Assembly: GCA_020536535.1 (NCBI GenBank)
Contig: JAHLWZ010000796.1
Coordinates: forward strand, 1 to 64,000
Length of the DNA stretch: 64,000 nt
Source of the DNA: Pelomyxa schiedti
Taxonomy: Eukaryota; Evosea; Pelobiontida; Pelomyxidae
Direction: 5' to 3'
The translations under genes were made by a program, and so were the position numbers. Of this stretch, positions 43,977-56,486 are shown piece after piece. Each line of letters begins with the position of its first letter. Position 1 is the stretch's first letter. Under the pieces are notes generated by a model. It was given only the letters and a program-made list of their open reading frames with translations, did no database searches and was not told where the DNA came from.

Positions 43977-46900
43977 ATGGGATCTGGTGCATCGGTGTGC
44001 ATGTCATGAAGCTACAGTTTATTTCATTTAAATAAAACAAAACCCTCACACACCACACGCACAGACACAACAACAGCAGGAGCACACGGACATTGGTTCT
44101 GCAGAGGCACCAAGCAGCACCCCTCGTCATGGGACTGGAGAGGAAAGTGAAGGAGGAGATCACGGGAGAAGTAGCGGGGCAACAACGCAGTCGCATGCAA
44201 AGAGGAGCATGCAGTTGGAAAAGGTACTTTCCTTTGTGGTGCACGACAGAGATGTGGAGGAACTCGTCAGCGTATTTGTCAACAATAAGTGTGTTGAAAC
44301 GTTGAGAGAGTGCAAGTACTGTGTGACAGCGCAACCGCGAGGTCTGCATAACTCCAACAACACCCAGAAATCAACTATACAAAGGAACCTCTGCCATGTC
44401 ATTTGCTATTAACTTTGTCAATATGGTAAGAGAGCGGCAGGATGCGTTCATGGCTGGATATCCTACAGACCCCTTAATATCCTTACTAAATTCTACGTAT
44501 GAGTCTTAGCTATGTTACACACTGTAATCTGTACCTACTGTAGATATATCCACATCGACTTGAATACACTCATGGCTCCATCTGAAGATGGTCCTAAGAC
44601 ACTCTCAGCAGCATTGCAGTATCTCGTTGCAACATCAGTTTCTTCTGGTTTATCACATACAAAGCCCTCCTCATGGAAGGTATTCATGAACAACACAGCA
44701 GCAAAGTATGAGTTATTACACCGTAATTTCAGGTCTACTCTACCTTGGCAATGTCGAGCATTGAAGAGCACCTTCGCAACGTCACCAAGGATATTGTCAC
44801 TTCCACTCCTACAAACCTACTTAATTAATACACATTTGACAGAATATTTCATTATTGCTACATTTCGATAATATTCATGTCATTGAAGAAAAAAAATATG
44901 CTTCGTACTTTGGGGCTCCCTCAAATAATCGTATCTTTCCTTTTGTTTTTCCTTCTGCCTTACAAGTATCAAAGAGTGTGTTGTTAATGGTGTCATTGTG
45001 GACACAACACAAGCTCAGAGGCAACTTGACATGTGGGATTGCCTTGCTCCATGTCTCCTGATTCCCAGAGTGCACATTTACCTCAGTGGAGACACAGTTG
45101 CTCCTCTTTGTGTTGGATATGGCATGCTCGGAGCTGAGGCAGCCCAGACTCGCTTTCACCACTTGTGCTTGGATCCACTATGGCCGCAAGACATTCGAAA
45201 AGCTTCCTTATCTACATGCATGCAGTCAACGTAAGAGTTATTTGTCTTTCTCTTTCTCTTTTCTGAATATTACACACTAAAATCTTCCAGGAAGGTATCA
45301 ATTCATGATGCTCTTGGCTTGAACTACACAGCGTGTAGATGCATTTTTGAGTACACAGCTGGAATTCCCGCTGTTGTGCACGAGACATTTGGTTGTTCCA
45401 TGTATTCGAGTCTCTAATTTGTAACCTCATTCAGAGTTGCTTTGGATGCACAAACGTGCAAATCGCACAGTTGACTACACAAATGAAACTGTTCTCCGTA
45501 ATGTGATGGACACAGTAGTGTGTGCATCACTGGTAAACAAGCCTTTCCATTGTTTATATGGACTTCCAGATTCTATTCCCGACCAAGCTCTGCCACTCCT
45601 TTCACATGTTGTGGCACTTTCCTCCATGGGTACCCCTTCTAGAATTTCTTTCTCTAAAATTTTTCCTGTTTTGCAGGCGCCACTATATCTCTTTCAAAGC
45701 CCTTTTTCACACAAAACACACGAGTGCCCTTTGTATATTTTCTTGGAGCACTTGGCGCTGTTGTGTGTTATAGAACCTAATAATTCCATATCTCACAATG
45801 ACAAGTTTGCACGAGGCGATTCCCAAGACTCATGCACTCTATTTTGGCCAAAATGTGTGCTCCGAGCCATTTTTCGCCCAGTTTTTCGGGAGATGCATAA
45901 AATCCCATTTTGGTACAATCCCACGTTTCTGTCCCCAAGTCTCACAGTTTACAAGGAAACCTGCTCCTTTCGATCCCGCTGTAACTCTTGAATGTTGGTT
46001 TTCTTCTCACTATTTAACCATATAGTTAACTGCTTTCAAAGCTCCCTTTCTTAATACAATTGGCGTTATGGATGTGACTACCCAACCACCACCACCTCAA
46101 TTGCGTCCTCCGATACAGCAACAATCTCAACCAGGCTCAACTCCCCACCCACCCAACAATATGGCTCCATCTGCAACTGAATCAACACCAACAGCTCAGA
46201 TCACACCAACTGTATCCCCACAGCAGCTGAGCACTAGTTCTAGTCAGCATACTACCTTTAGTGACGTTTACTTCTTTCTGAGGGATACTGCACTAGCCAA
46301 AATTCCTTTTTGTGCCCATCCCCCTCTACTACAACAACAGTCTCATTCGGGTCAAATGGCAACATCGCCTTCCATGCAATCTCTGACAGCAGTTCCAGGT
46401 ACAAACAAAAGGGTTGTGAATTCTTAACAATTCCTCCCCCTCGAAAAGTGGACGTTGGCCCAGTATCTGATCTCTTGATGGAAGATTACAATGTTCCAGT
46501 TGATAGGAATCAGGGGACACCACACATAATGTGGAAAAATTGGCCTCAGATAAGATTGTACCTGCTGTCCAAAGTATGCCCTCTCTAATACACTTCTTTT
46601 CTCCTTTTTAATTGTACATCCTATCAATACTACAGGAGAATGACTTCAAGGAATCAAAACCGCCTCTAACTCCATCATCCGTTCCAAGAAGCAGGCCTCA
46701 AGATAAATCCTCTACCACAGGGACGACTGGCGACAATAATTCGCCAACAGAGCAATTTTCCTCCTGTGGTGGACTAGATAAGTGCTACTCTGCGTGGTTT
46801 CAACGGGAAGACCATCCTCTAGGATTGAGTATCATACGTGCCGAAGTCGAAAATTTCAATGCTGTTTGTACCATTCCATATTCTCCTCGATTTTTAATGT

Positions 46901-48863
46901 ACCCAGATTGTACAATCAGTCACGAAACGCAGAACTGCCGCGGTTTTAGTTATCATTGCGTTGTCAATCAAGGAAAGATTGGCAAAGCTGTTCAACCAAG
47001 ATGGATACTTATGTAGGATTTCACGAAAGAATAAATTGTTAATTCGGACAGATATACCCCCTGGCACTCATGGAATCAACCGATCGACAGGAAAACTACA
47101 ATCTTTGTCCAAGGAGAAGCTCAACGAGCTCCGGCTAAAATCAAAGCACAAGGCTGTAACGCAGTTCGCCGACTCTATCGAGGCCGGAAGGAAGAAAAGG
47201 CTTGGGCAATTGGCAACTAAGTTTATTGCTATTCTATTTACTTTTATTCTTACATCTGTTACTTGTATTTCAGTGAGACAAAGGATACTACAAATGGTAT
47301 TGTTGTTCTGTTGTTCTTCTGAACTTATAAGGGTTACACTCTTAGTTAATACAAGTCAAAATTCTGTACCTCCGACGCTCCCCTTTTTAATGTCGGTTTC
47401 CCCTACCAGCACGCCCACTGCTTTGCCTTCTCTGAAAGCTCCTTTAAAACCAAGTGGAAAACCCAAGCTCCCGGCATTGAACATATCAGCAGGTAAAATA
47501 GACTGTAGTTTTTGTTTCTCTAATGTGTTTTTTTTGGAATCAGTCAAGTCAGACACCTCAGGCAAAATCGACAATGAATCAAGTTGTCCTTCTTTTCTGT
47601 ATCTTCATTCATGAATATGACAGATGTTTCACGACGCAACGCTTCAAAGCACGTCTGGATTCCGCAATTCATGGAGGTAGTTTTGGTCAATCCCCAGGGT
47701 CTTGCGCGCATTTTAGGAGTGGAGTGTGTATCTGCCCTCCTGGCAATGCATAAAAGCCATCTCCTATTCAATAGGCTAGAGACTTTACTCTCCTCATCCA
47801 GTATCTCCTTTCTCATTTCTTCCCGACAATATCATGATTTCCAACTTGTTTAGGCACTGTAGGAGTGATTGACCCATCGCTGTATGTTGTAAAACAGAGA
47901 ACGCCACTACAACCTGTTACACACGTGTCAAATCTTACCGATCCGAGCAAAAAAATCTATGGAGGCAGCCTACCCAAAGGGCTTTCTATAAGTGTAAATT
48001 CTTCCTTACACGAAGTTGGTACAACAGCTGGAACCACAGCTACTCACCTACAGCTGGATAAAAGTTACATGAGCTCAGATGTCCCTGTACCGACTATAAC
48101 AGAACCTTCACTTCCTTCTCCACGTGACCATCGAGCGCCACCACTACAGTCTCCACGTGACCTCAAAGTCTCACTTGTTTCTCCCAGAGATCTTAGACTG
48201 CAATCACCACGTGATTTGCGGTCATCTTTACCTTCTCCTCGTGACCACAGGACTGGACTTCCTTCGCCTCGTTCTCGTCCCATCGATGACCTCCCACAGG
48301 CAAGCACAACACCGCGCCAAAAGCAACTTCCGCCGCTGGCGCTTCCACCATCCGAATACCCATTGGCATCAAGCGTCACAGGCTCAACAACCAAACCTAG
48401 ATTAGCACCAGTGGCGGACAGACGTCCCTTCACCTTACACGATTCACTAACTCCACAAACTCTCCCTACAATCACACCTACTGCAAGTCTGTTGCAATTC
48501 AGACACACAGGTATTGATTTGTTTTCTACTCGAATAGCTCATGGAAAAACAGGCGCGGGAAGCAACAAGTACAGTATATGCATCATTCCAGAGAAGATTA
48601 AGAAAGGCTTTATCATCACGACATCCGATTCTCTTCTTGTCAATACACGGGAGCTGATAAATGAAGCAACGGACCTTGACGATAGGGTAATCCTGCCTGC
48701 TACTCCCTTAGTTTAGTCTCAGCTATTAAAATAGTTTGAGTTTGTGGACAACAGCGGTGATCCCGTTGAAGAGACTTCAGAAGAAATTTTCACTGTAGGC
48801 AGCATTGCGGAGCCCACAGAGGGCTTCCAAAGTTTCATTTTGTACATAAGGCTTTTGACTTAG
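43977..48863 (+). CDS. Large multi-exon protein with possible N-myristoylation, family not recognised
   Basis: The first exon reads MGSGAS before a GTGTGC donor, and the next begins TQQQQEHTDIGSAEAPSSTP. Gly2 with Ser6 suits N-myristoyltransferase, so membrane attachment is possible. Later exons give VNMVRERQDAFMAGYPTDPL, SLLNSTYIHIDLNTLMAPSE, VVNGVIVDTTQAQRQLDMWD, RCIFEYTAGIPAVVHETFEL and TVDYTNETVLRNVMDTVVCA. A helical-repeat-like domain is possible. The middle has Pro/Gln-rich linkers (PPPPQLRPPIQQQSQ). The region near 47000, LAKLFNQDGYLCRISRKNKL then RTDIPPGTHGINRSTGKLQS, seems folded. The end holds SPRD repeats and FEFVDNSGDPVEETSEE. About 20 exons. The frame is consistent throughout, but it might still be two genes. 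Confidence 0.5.
48112..48280 (+). repeat. SPRD peptide repeats
   Basis: At least six copies of a Ser-Pro-Arg-Asp/Ser unit spaced 8-11 residues apart (LPSPRDHR, QSPRDLK, SPRDLR, QSPRDLR, PSPRDHR, PSPRSR). The DNA keeps CCACGTGACC-like cores, so the array arose by duplication. Ser-Pro sites are possible proline-directed kinase targets. Confidence 0.8.
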
Positions 48864-48944
48864 AATTGTATTTCCGTAAGACGAACCTGTACAAACAAAT
48901 CACTTGCCTTCTTACGGGAAACAAAAAAAAAAAATTTTCCCTCC

Positions 48945-50880
48945 ATGAGCCACGTTGACATTCTCCAAGACTACCTTGATACCAATTTCCCTCAGGATAA
49001 TGTAACTTTTTCAATTTAGCAATAAACCACCCAAACAAAAAAGTCGACCACTCATTGCCTCTGTGTTTCTTCTTTGTATTTTTTTTGTTGGGATGTGGTA
49101 GCCAGATGCACAAGAGATATACAGACACTTTTTGGACACGCTTGGGGTGAAGGCCAAAGTGTACATGCAGCGCTACTTTATTTTCAAATATGAGGAAAGG
49201 TTGGCCAAGTGGTCTTTCCCTGTCACACACGAATGTCGTGGTGCAGTATTTGAGAACCTCTCGATTCCAAGAGGACCTATCTCTTCTGGTAATGCCACTT
49301 CTGCTTCTGCCTCAGTTTCCACCTCCACTTCAACTTCCACTTCCACACCAACCTCTTCCTCAACTCTGGAGACCACAATTGACTCCTCAGAAAGCGGTGT
49401 GGAAAAGGGCACACCTTTGCCTACACAAGCAGACTCAGGCTTGAACACTGCAGAACCTACTGCCACTACTGTGACACAAGTGACAGAGAAGGCAGCAATT
49501 CCCAACGAATCGGCTTCCATTTCCACAACAAATTCCGTTGAAGGAAAAGCAACAAACTGGAGGAGACTATCCCGCCCTTTTGTCAAATTCTTCAACTTTG
49601 ATGAAACCCAATGTTCTGTTGCCGACACAAAGCATATTTGTGAAAATGTGGCTTCCTACTGCGTCCAAGAGAAAGCAGATGGCACATGCATTCAGGTTAT
49701 CCCCAATCTCAATAAATTGATGAATAATCGTATTTTGCAGCTATACTGGGTAGAAAACGAATGGTTCATATCAACCCTTGGTGTTATTGTTAACGCCAAA
49801 GTCTTTGGTAGTAAAGATAGTACTCTCACATTTGCACAATCTTTTATGCAAAGTGTGGAACAAATCACTGGATCTCCCTTTTCATTTCTATGCAACCTAC
49901 TTGACAAAAGAGGGACGTACCTGTTTGAGCTATGCTCTGTTGTACACCCACAGATAACTAAATACTCAACATCGCGCGTTTATTACCTTGGGTATCGGAC
50001 AACCCTTGAGGGAGGTGAACCAGCTGCTCCGTTGGATCTTTCCCGCATTCCTGGACTACGTACACCCTGGACAGTTCCATTAAGCACCTTCCCTCCAGCG
50101 GCTCTCAAGTCCAAACGGACTCTATCTAATTACTGTGAACATCTTCACCCTCCTGAAGAAGAAGGATGCTCAGTTCAAAACCGGGAGGGCTTTGTACTCT
50201 ACTGTGATGGAATCCCCGTCGGGAAGATTAAACACAGCGCTTACATGGCTCTTGTAACTATGGAAATTGAATTCACGCAGCCAAAGATATTGCGTGCGTT
50301 CCTCGTCGGGAACCTCGATGACGTATTCTCCCAACTGAATGAGGAGAATCGGGCATTTGCCACCACTGCCCGCGAACTTATTTGTACTATGCAAGAGGAA
50401 GCAACAGCCACAGCCAATTTGCTCCGGAAATCTGTCTCAACCAGCTCTCCTGCTACAAAACAAAAAGCCGATGCAGCCCGCATAATAAACTCGGCCAAAA
50501 TTCACGTACCAGTGAAGACATATCTGTTTTCCTCCCTGCCGCAAATTCTAAGCACTACTCCGCCGGAGGAATTTGTTGAGTGGCTCAACCAAGCCGATAA
50601 GACTGTGTTCACAAAAGTATGTCAAATAGTCCTTGCCAAACACAAGGCTTCCACAAGGCCACCCTCCACGACACCATCACCCCAAGAGGCTACAGGGGCT
50701 ACCAATTCCAAAGAAACAGCCTCAGTTCAAACTACATCACCAACGGAACAAGTACCCCAAGCACCAGATACAGCAGTGGAAACAACAAAACCAGCAGAAG
50801 GAACCAAAGAAAGTGCAACTACACCAACAGAAACTGTGAAGAGAGAAACTACAGAGGAAAAAAAGGAATCGAAACCTTGA
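48945..50880 (+). CDS. RNA ligase, T4 Rnl1-like nucleotidyltransferase
   Basis: ATP-dependent RNA strand ligase. Two exons (48945-49001 and 49102-50880) give about 611 residues: MSHVDILQDYLDTNFPQDN, then PDAQEIYRHFLDTLGVKAKV. Motifs in order: THECRGAVFE (upstream RG box), WRRLSRPFVKFFNFDE, motif I QEKADGTC with the adenylated Lys, WFISTLG, motif III YLFELCSVVHPQ with YLGYR, motif IV REGFVLYCDG, and motif V VGKIKHSAY. A Ser/Thr-rich insertion (about 49290-49560) separates the RG box from WRRL. The C-terminal extension is helical then low complexity (TTPTETVKRETTEEKKE). Possible roles are tRNA or RNA repair or non-canonical splicing; none is shown by the sequence. 21 bases from the convergent Nudix gene. 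Confidence 0.88.
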
Positions 50881-50901
50881 AATGAATTATAAATTCTATT
50901 C

Positions 50902-52146
50902 TTATGGGTTGATGTTGTTGAGGGAAATGAAGCCAAGAGCTTCCTTGAGTCTTTCAATGTGTCTTCTGTTTAGGTTTGATACCTTGCCGGACATAACAGA
51001 GGCAATTGGAAGCCACTTCACATCCTTAATTTCTGCTGCTTCTGGTGTGAGTGGAAGAGTTGGATCCAGGAAACCAGTGAATATTTGGAGATGGTCGTTG
51101 ATCAGGAGTGGTTTGTCTGCAGGGTCGAAGACGCCCCACGCTCTGGCTTTACTTATGTTGATGGTTTTAACAAGGTGCACTGCGCTGGGGGGCACAGAGA
51201 CCCCGATCTCTTCGTGAAGTTCTCGGATTAGTCCTTCCACGTTCGATTCTCCGGGGTCTATGGCTCCGCCTGGGAATCGCCAAATTGTGATTTTTGGGGG
51301 ATTGCGTGAATCATGTTCCACAGCAGCAGGATCATTGACACGCTCCTCCAGTGTCATCAAGACATGTGTCTTATCGGGGCTAATCAAAACAATCTGGGCA
51401 CCGGATATAGATGAAGCTGCACTTGGGACCATGTCTTTTCCTGGTGCGTTCCACTTGTAATAAATGAGGTAAGTATCGGTGGCTACCCAAGGCTTGAGTC
51501 CATGCCTTAGTAGATAGTTAACTCAAACCGGGAAGTAATTTTATCGTAATGTGTAATGTGATAGGAATGTGTAGCACGATATACAGAGTACAAACGAAAG
51601 TCAGACTGTTAAGAGAATAGAATAGAATAGGCAGTACCTAACAGCAGCCTCGAGATAAGGCGAACAAGTTGGTGAATTTACCGGAACCCACACATAAACG
51701 GCACCACATTTGTGAGTAGCGAGGGCATAAATCAAGGCCGATTCCAGGAAAGGGGCGTCACAGAGCCTGGGCCTGAGGTTAAGGCTCCCATAAGTCCCGG
51801 GCTTTATGTCCAGCCCCGCGGCATTTGTGGCAAGCAACGCACGGCAAGCCGCAGCGCAACTGCCCACGTCACAGTTGCAATTTGGGAAGGGGCAGAGAGT
51901 GGGAGGCACGGGACCGTCGTGCAGGTGAAGCACGGAGCCGGGTAGCCGGCGGGACATCTCCCTCCCATAACTGAATACCGACTCTGCCCACCCCGGCTGA
52001 TCTTGTTGGCGGAGAACGAACACAACTGCCAAGGCCGGTTTGTCGCTACCACCAACCTCGAAGCCCTCGCCCAACGCTGCACTCAATTGTGGGACTAAGA
52101 CCAAAAAGCGGTCAACAGGTGAACGTAGAGTGACGCGGTGTATCAT
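50902..52146 (-). CDS. Nudix hydrolase with pre-Nudix domain (NUDT6/plant NUDX2-like)
   Basis: Hydrolyses a nucleoside-diphosphate-linked substrate. Exon 1 (51638-52146) starts MIHRVTLRSPVDRFLVLVPQ, the pre-Nudix domain. A 132-base intron (51506-51637) splices AAVR to HGLKPWVATDTYLIYYKWNA, matching the join seen in NUDT6 and plant NUDX proteins. The Nudix box is GGAIDPGESNVEGLIRELHE followed by EIGV, with all consensus residues (G-x5-E-x7-REUxEExGU). It ends KEALGFISLNNINP. Total about 370 residues. The first exon contains an insertion with CPFPNCNCDVGSCAAACRA, possibly a metal-binding loop and unusual for the family. Substrate unknown: NADH, ADP-ribose or capped RNA are options. Confidence 0.85.
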
Positions 52147-52380
52147 TGAGCGCGTGATGAAGCAAGGATTTTAAGATTTCAAGCTACGACCCCAAGTTGG
52201 TGAGGGGTGATTCCATGAACAGGAGAATTTTCTTGTGCCTTTGCCGAGGCACACGGTCCCCTTTGAAAGGTGATTCACACAGAGAAACATAAAGTCAACA
52301 TTCCCTTGGTCTCTACAACACAAGGATGTAAATAACACAAAGTTTCACGTGTTTCCTTGCAAAACAGGAATGTACAGTGG

Positions 52381-54192
52381 CTAGGGGTGTGGTGTGAGGA
52401 GGGTTGGTGTGCGGCCAGATGCGCCTCCGAAAAAGTCAGTTGCAGTCATTGTTGGCTAGTGTTTGTGGCGTGAGTAAACTTAAGGAGGAAAAAAAGGGAA
52501 CACTCACTTGGTGGTCCCATGTTGCTGGGTAGAGGTCTTCTTGGAAGATATTGGCCGAACCCTGGTAAAAGTGGGTCAGAAATCCTGCAAAAGGGTCCTC
52601 TATGACTAACCTGCCGTGGAACTGTGAACCGGACAGGCACGAGTAGCCGTTTTGTTTCCACTAGTTTGAGGAATCGAGCTACCTATACATAGTGATTTAA
52701 TGCCAAGTATTTTGGAGTTTTACTTCGCATTTCATAAAGTCTAGGCTTGTCTTTCTCAACATGGATACGGATGACTGTGGATCTTTGCTCTGGAACTGGC
52801 TGACAAGGGTCAGCTGTGCATCAGCAATTTCGTATGTCCGAATAAGGCCTTCACCCTGAAACCGGTAAAAAAAGAGTGTGAAGTGCTCCTTTATGGGTAC
52901 ACATACCTTCCCGGCTAAATAGATTAGAGAGAGATCCTCATCGACAAAAGGAAGAAGTGTAGAAGAGCCCGTTTCAATTTGTACGTTGGCAATGGGTTTC
53001 GCAATGTTACGAGGGTCAAACATCTATAACAAGAGTAATGATTAGTATTTGGAAGACAGTGGAGGTCATAGATAACCAGTATCTCTCTTCCAGACCCTGA
53101 CCCAAAGCCAATCGATAGAATCCTATCAAGGCGGCCAAGCCACGATACTCGGCCAACCTTTGCTCCGAGATGTGCAAGCACTTGCTGCGGATATTATTGT
53201 CAGTTGCGTCGTTTCTGCTTTAATTGATATTTATTTACATCTACGTCAGGCCCAGCAGAGGGAAAATACCGAAACAATAGTATTCCCTCTGGGGTCGACT
53301 ACACGTAGAACTTTATCCTTTGATATAGTGGCACAAAGGCTTCCATCTAGGTTCCAAGATGCATTTACAACAACTCCACCAGAGGCTGGGAAAGTGCAAC
53401 CCTCAGTGAGTTGCTCCACATCCCATAATTTCGTAATCTTCCCTATTGTTAAAGTCAAAAAAAAAAGTCAGAAATTATTAAGCTACCAGCATCAGATGTT
53501 AGCAACACATTTGCAGCAAGGGGATGAAATTCAGTATAAAGTAAACGCTTGTCATGTCCAACAAGTTCACCTGTTGGTGCAGTGACCACCTCTGTAAGGC
53601 CTGTATCTGGGATGCGATACACTAGAGCCTGATTTCTGATTGAGTTGCGATCATTTTCCTATGGCAGTCACACCTTTCCATCTTCATAGGCAGCAGCAAG
53701 AAGATTGTCATTATTTTGACACAAATCCAAGTCGGTTACGTTGCTTTCTTCATTGAGGAAAAATGGTCTATCATCAGGAGCAGCTCCTGAAATACAATAC
53801 AGTGAGGAAACAGTGAGCAGACAATAGAAGCTGGTCTGAATCACTACTAACCTTTCTGTGAAAGTGGATGAACGTAAACTTGCCCATGTACCAACCCAGC
53901 AAAGGCAAAATATGTGCCATTTGTCTTAATAATATTGGAATCGACGTTTGACACTCCTTTTTTTTGTGTAGTACTCTTTTTAGGAAAGATGCAAGGGTTT
54001 GTATTGAAAAACCTGGTTTTACATTCCCATAGCACTCCTTTAGAATGGGAAAGCAATGAGAAACGGCAATAAAAGAAAATAAAATAAAAAAAAAGTGGTT
54101 GCTAAACAAGATACACCACTCGCCTGCATTTGCAATTCTGCACCCATCAAGTTCTTAAACTTGGACGTAGAGCGAGCACGCACAGCCGCCAT
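52381..54192 (-). CDS. Short coronin (WD40 actin-regulatory protein)
   Basis: Start MAAVRARSTSKFKNLMGAEL, the coronin N-terminal signature (SKF-N-x-G). Propeller exons give VDSNIIKTNGTYFAFAGLVH, GQVYVHPLSQKG, VTDLDLCQNNDNLLAAAYED, KITKLWDVEQLTEGCTFPAS, NASWNLDGSLCATISKDKVL, VDPRGNTIVS, FDPRNIAKPIANVQIE and LLPFVDEDLSLIYLAGKG. The family's C-terminal block is clear: EIADAQLTLVSQFQSKDPQS, then TSLDFMKCEVARF and VPVRFTVPRQ, with FQEDLYPATW. After it comes only TATDFFGGASGRTPTLLTPH and P, so the trimerising coiled coil of most coronins is missing. About nine exons. Binds F-actin or Arp2/3 by family; short forms may act as monomers. Confidence 0.92.
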
Positions 54193-54453
54193 TTTCTCCC
54201 GAATGATTTTGTTTTTTGTTTTGTTGTTTCTTCGTCCGCCCAACGGCCAGAGATTTCGAGCAGATCTCTTGAGGACAGGAGTTTTTGGGTAGGTGAACAA
54301 TGAAGAAAGTGCACTGACAACGAATTCTCCACATTGAAAAAAAAAGGGTTGAGTGGAACAAAGAGTTTGTTATTCTCACTAACTGGTTTACTGTTTATTG
54401 TGCACGGGGCAGTCACTAGAAGTAGTAAACGTCAGTCGATCTGTTTCCCTCAC

Positions 54454-56278
54454 TCAAGAGAACGAAAGGCCCTGGGCAAGAGGAAGCTGCTTGCTGTAGT
54501 TGATGGTGCAAGTTCCCCTCTTCATGTACTGCTTCCAGCTGTCGCTGCCGGATTCCCTGCCTCCTCCAGTCTCCTTCTCGCCACCAAAAGCTCCACCAAT
54601 CTCAGCACCGCTGGTCCCGGTGTTGACATTGACCAGGCCGCAGTCCGAGCCAAGGGGCCCGGTCCACGAGAAGACCTCGCCGGCGTCCTGGCTGAACAGA
54701 GACGACGAGAGGCCCTGGGGCACCTCGTTGTTGTAGGCCACGGCGTCCTCGAACGTGTGGTACTTGATCACGTAGACGATGGGGACGAACAGCTCGGTCT
54801 TGACGATCGCGGCGTCGTGGTTGATCTCGACGATCGTGGGCTCCACGAAGTTGCCGGGCTTGCTGCGGAGGGCATGGCCTCCCACAAGTATCTTGCCTCC
54901 CTGCTTGAGGATTTCCGCAATTCCCTCCTCGTACTCGCGCACTGCTGCTTGTGTGTGAAGGGGTCCCACAAGTGTGTTGGGGTCAAGAGGGTCTCCAATT
55001 CTATTTAGTTTGTTAGGACTGCGGGATATCAGGGAATCGGAATGCAAACCTGTTGGCAATGATGTTCTTGTATGCATTGACCATTTTGCCTACGACGGTG
55101 TCGAAGATGGAATCGTGGATGATAACACGCCTGGTGGATGTGCACCTCTGGCCACATGTGCCTACGGCTCCAAAGACAACGGCGGGAAGCAACAATTCCA
55201 AGTTGGCAGAAGGAGCGGCGATCACGGCGTTGTTTCCTCCGAGCTCGAGGATGGTTCGGCCAAACCTGCGGTGAACCACTTCGCTGACGTGAATGCCAAT
55301 GCTTGTTGATCCAGTGAATGAAACCAAGCGGATGCGGGGGTCCTCCAGAATGGAGTCTCCAAGTACTCTTCCTTGGCGGGTGTTAAGAGAATGGAATGTT
55401 GAGTGGAAATGAATACCTGGTGCATTGATCATTGAGCAGATGGCTCCTGGAAGTCCATTGTCCTGCAAGACTTTGGCAACAACCTTGGTCATGGCAATGG
55501 TGACCAATTGTGTTGTTGAAGCTCCCTTCCAAATCTGTTTGCAAAGTCAATTCAAGAAAGTCGGAAGCTTTTTACAAACCTGGCAGTTACCACAAATCAA
55601 ATTGATTGCAGCATTCCAGCTCCACACGGCAGCAGGGAAGTTAAAGGCTAAAAAACCAATGTTAGACCGTGGATGGCACTGAACTACATTTTATTTTTCT
55701 ACTATCAAGTACACTTCCATACACATTTACATTTATACAAACATGTTTTGTGTGATTTACAATCCCATCCCATAATACTCACCAGTGATCAATCCCAAAT
55801 GGCCCAAGGGGTTCCATGTCTCCAAAATAACGTGTCCGGGCCTCTCGCTTGGCAGAACCTGGCCAGCAATTGCCCTGCTGAGCCCAGTGGCGTAGTCGCA
55901 GACGTCGATGACCTCCTGGATCTCGCCGACGCCCTCCTTGGAGATCTTCCCCATCTCGAGCGACACCAGCGCGCCGAGGTCCTTTGCCAGCGGGCGGATG
56001 GCCTCGCCGAGCTGCCTCACGATGTCGCCGCGCTTGGGCGCCCCCATGGCGGCCCACGCGGCCTTGGCGGCGTCCATCGCGGCCAGGCACGCCTCGTAGT
56101 CCTGCTTGGTCCCCATCTTCACGCGCGCGATGACCTCGCCCGTCGTCGGGTTCACGCTGTCCGAGAACGCGCCGCTGGCGAACCACGTGCCGTTGTAGAC
56201 GCCGAGGTTCTCGCGCTCGATGCCGAGGCGCTGGAGGAAGGGGTATCGGTCGTAGCACGACGCTGGTGTGGCTGACAT
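54454..56278 (-). CDS. ALDH7A1: Aldehyde dehydrogenase 7 (antiquitin, alpha-aminoadipic semialdehyde dehydrogenase)
   Basis: NAD+-dependent oxidation of aminoadipic semialdehyde in lysine breakdown; also detoxifies aldehydes. Start [20 protein letters not shown]. The active-site pieces are [20 protein letters not shown] (base Glu) and [20 protein letters not shown] (nucleophile Cys). The C-terminal half is nearly identical to antiquitin: [40 protein letters not shown] then [17 protein letters not shown], and [12 protein letters not shown]. Four exons; first exon (55785-56278) is GC-rich. There is no obvious mitochondrial targeting sequence. A complete, apparently functional gene. Confidence 0.96.
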
Positions 56279-56486
56279 ATTCTTGTTGTTGTGAGAGACT
56301 GTTTTTTGTTCCGGGACACGTGTGGTCGGTGTTTTTTTATTAGTTTTTTCGGCGAGAATGATTTAGTGCCAGTTTTAAAGGTGAGGTTTCTTCATCAGTT
56401 CCATGAACGATGACGTTTTTGGCGTAACAGAACTGTATCTTTTTTTTCGGACATGCAGTTGCTTGCTTTGTTTTGGTTTTTTTTCC

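Noticed and set aside
43927-44402. Minus-strand frames rich in Leu and Cys
   Set aside because: The opposite strand reads coherently as exons of the gene at 43977. The Leu/Cys bias is the usual antisense artefact of such coding sequence.
48112-48280. Repeats resembling a CRISPR array
   Set aside because: The repeat units are short, in frame, code SPRD motifs and have no constant spacer length.
50902-52146. Two genes, one Nudix and one unknown Cys-containing protein
   Set aside because: A phase-consistent 132-base intron joins them into a NUDT6/NUDX-like protein with the expected pre-Nudix to Nudix sequence.
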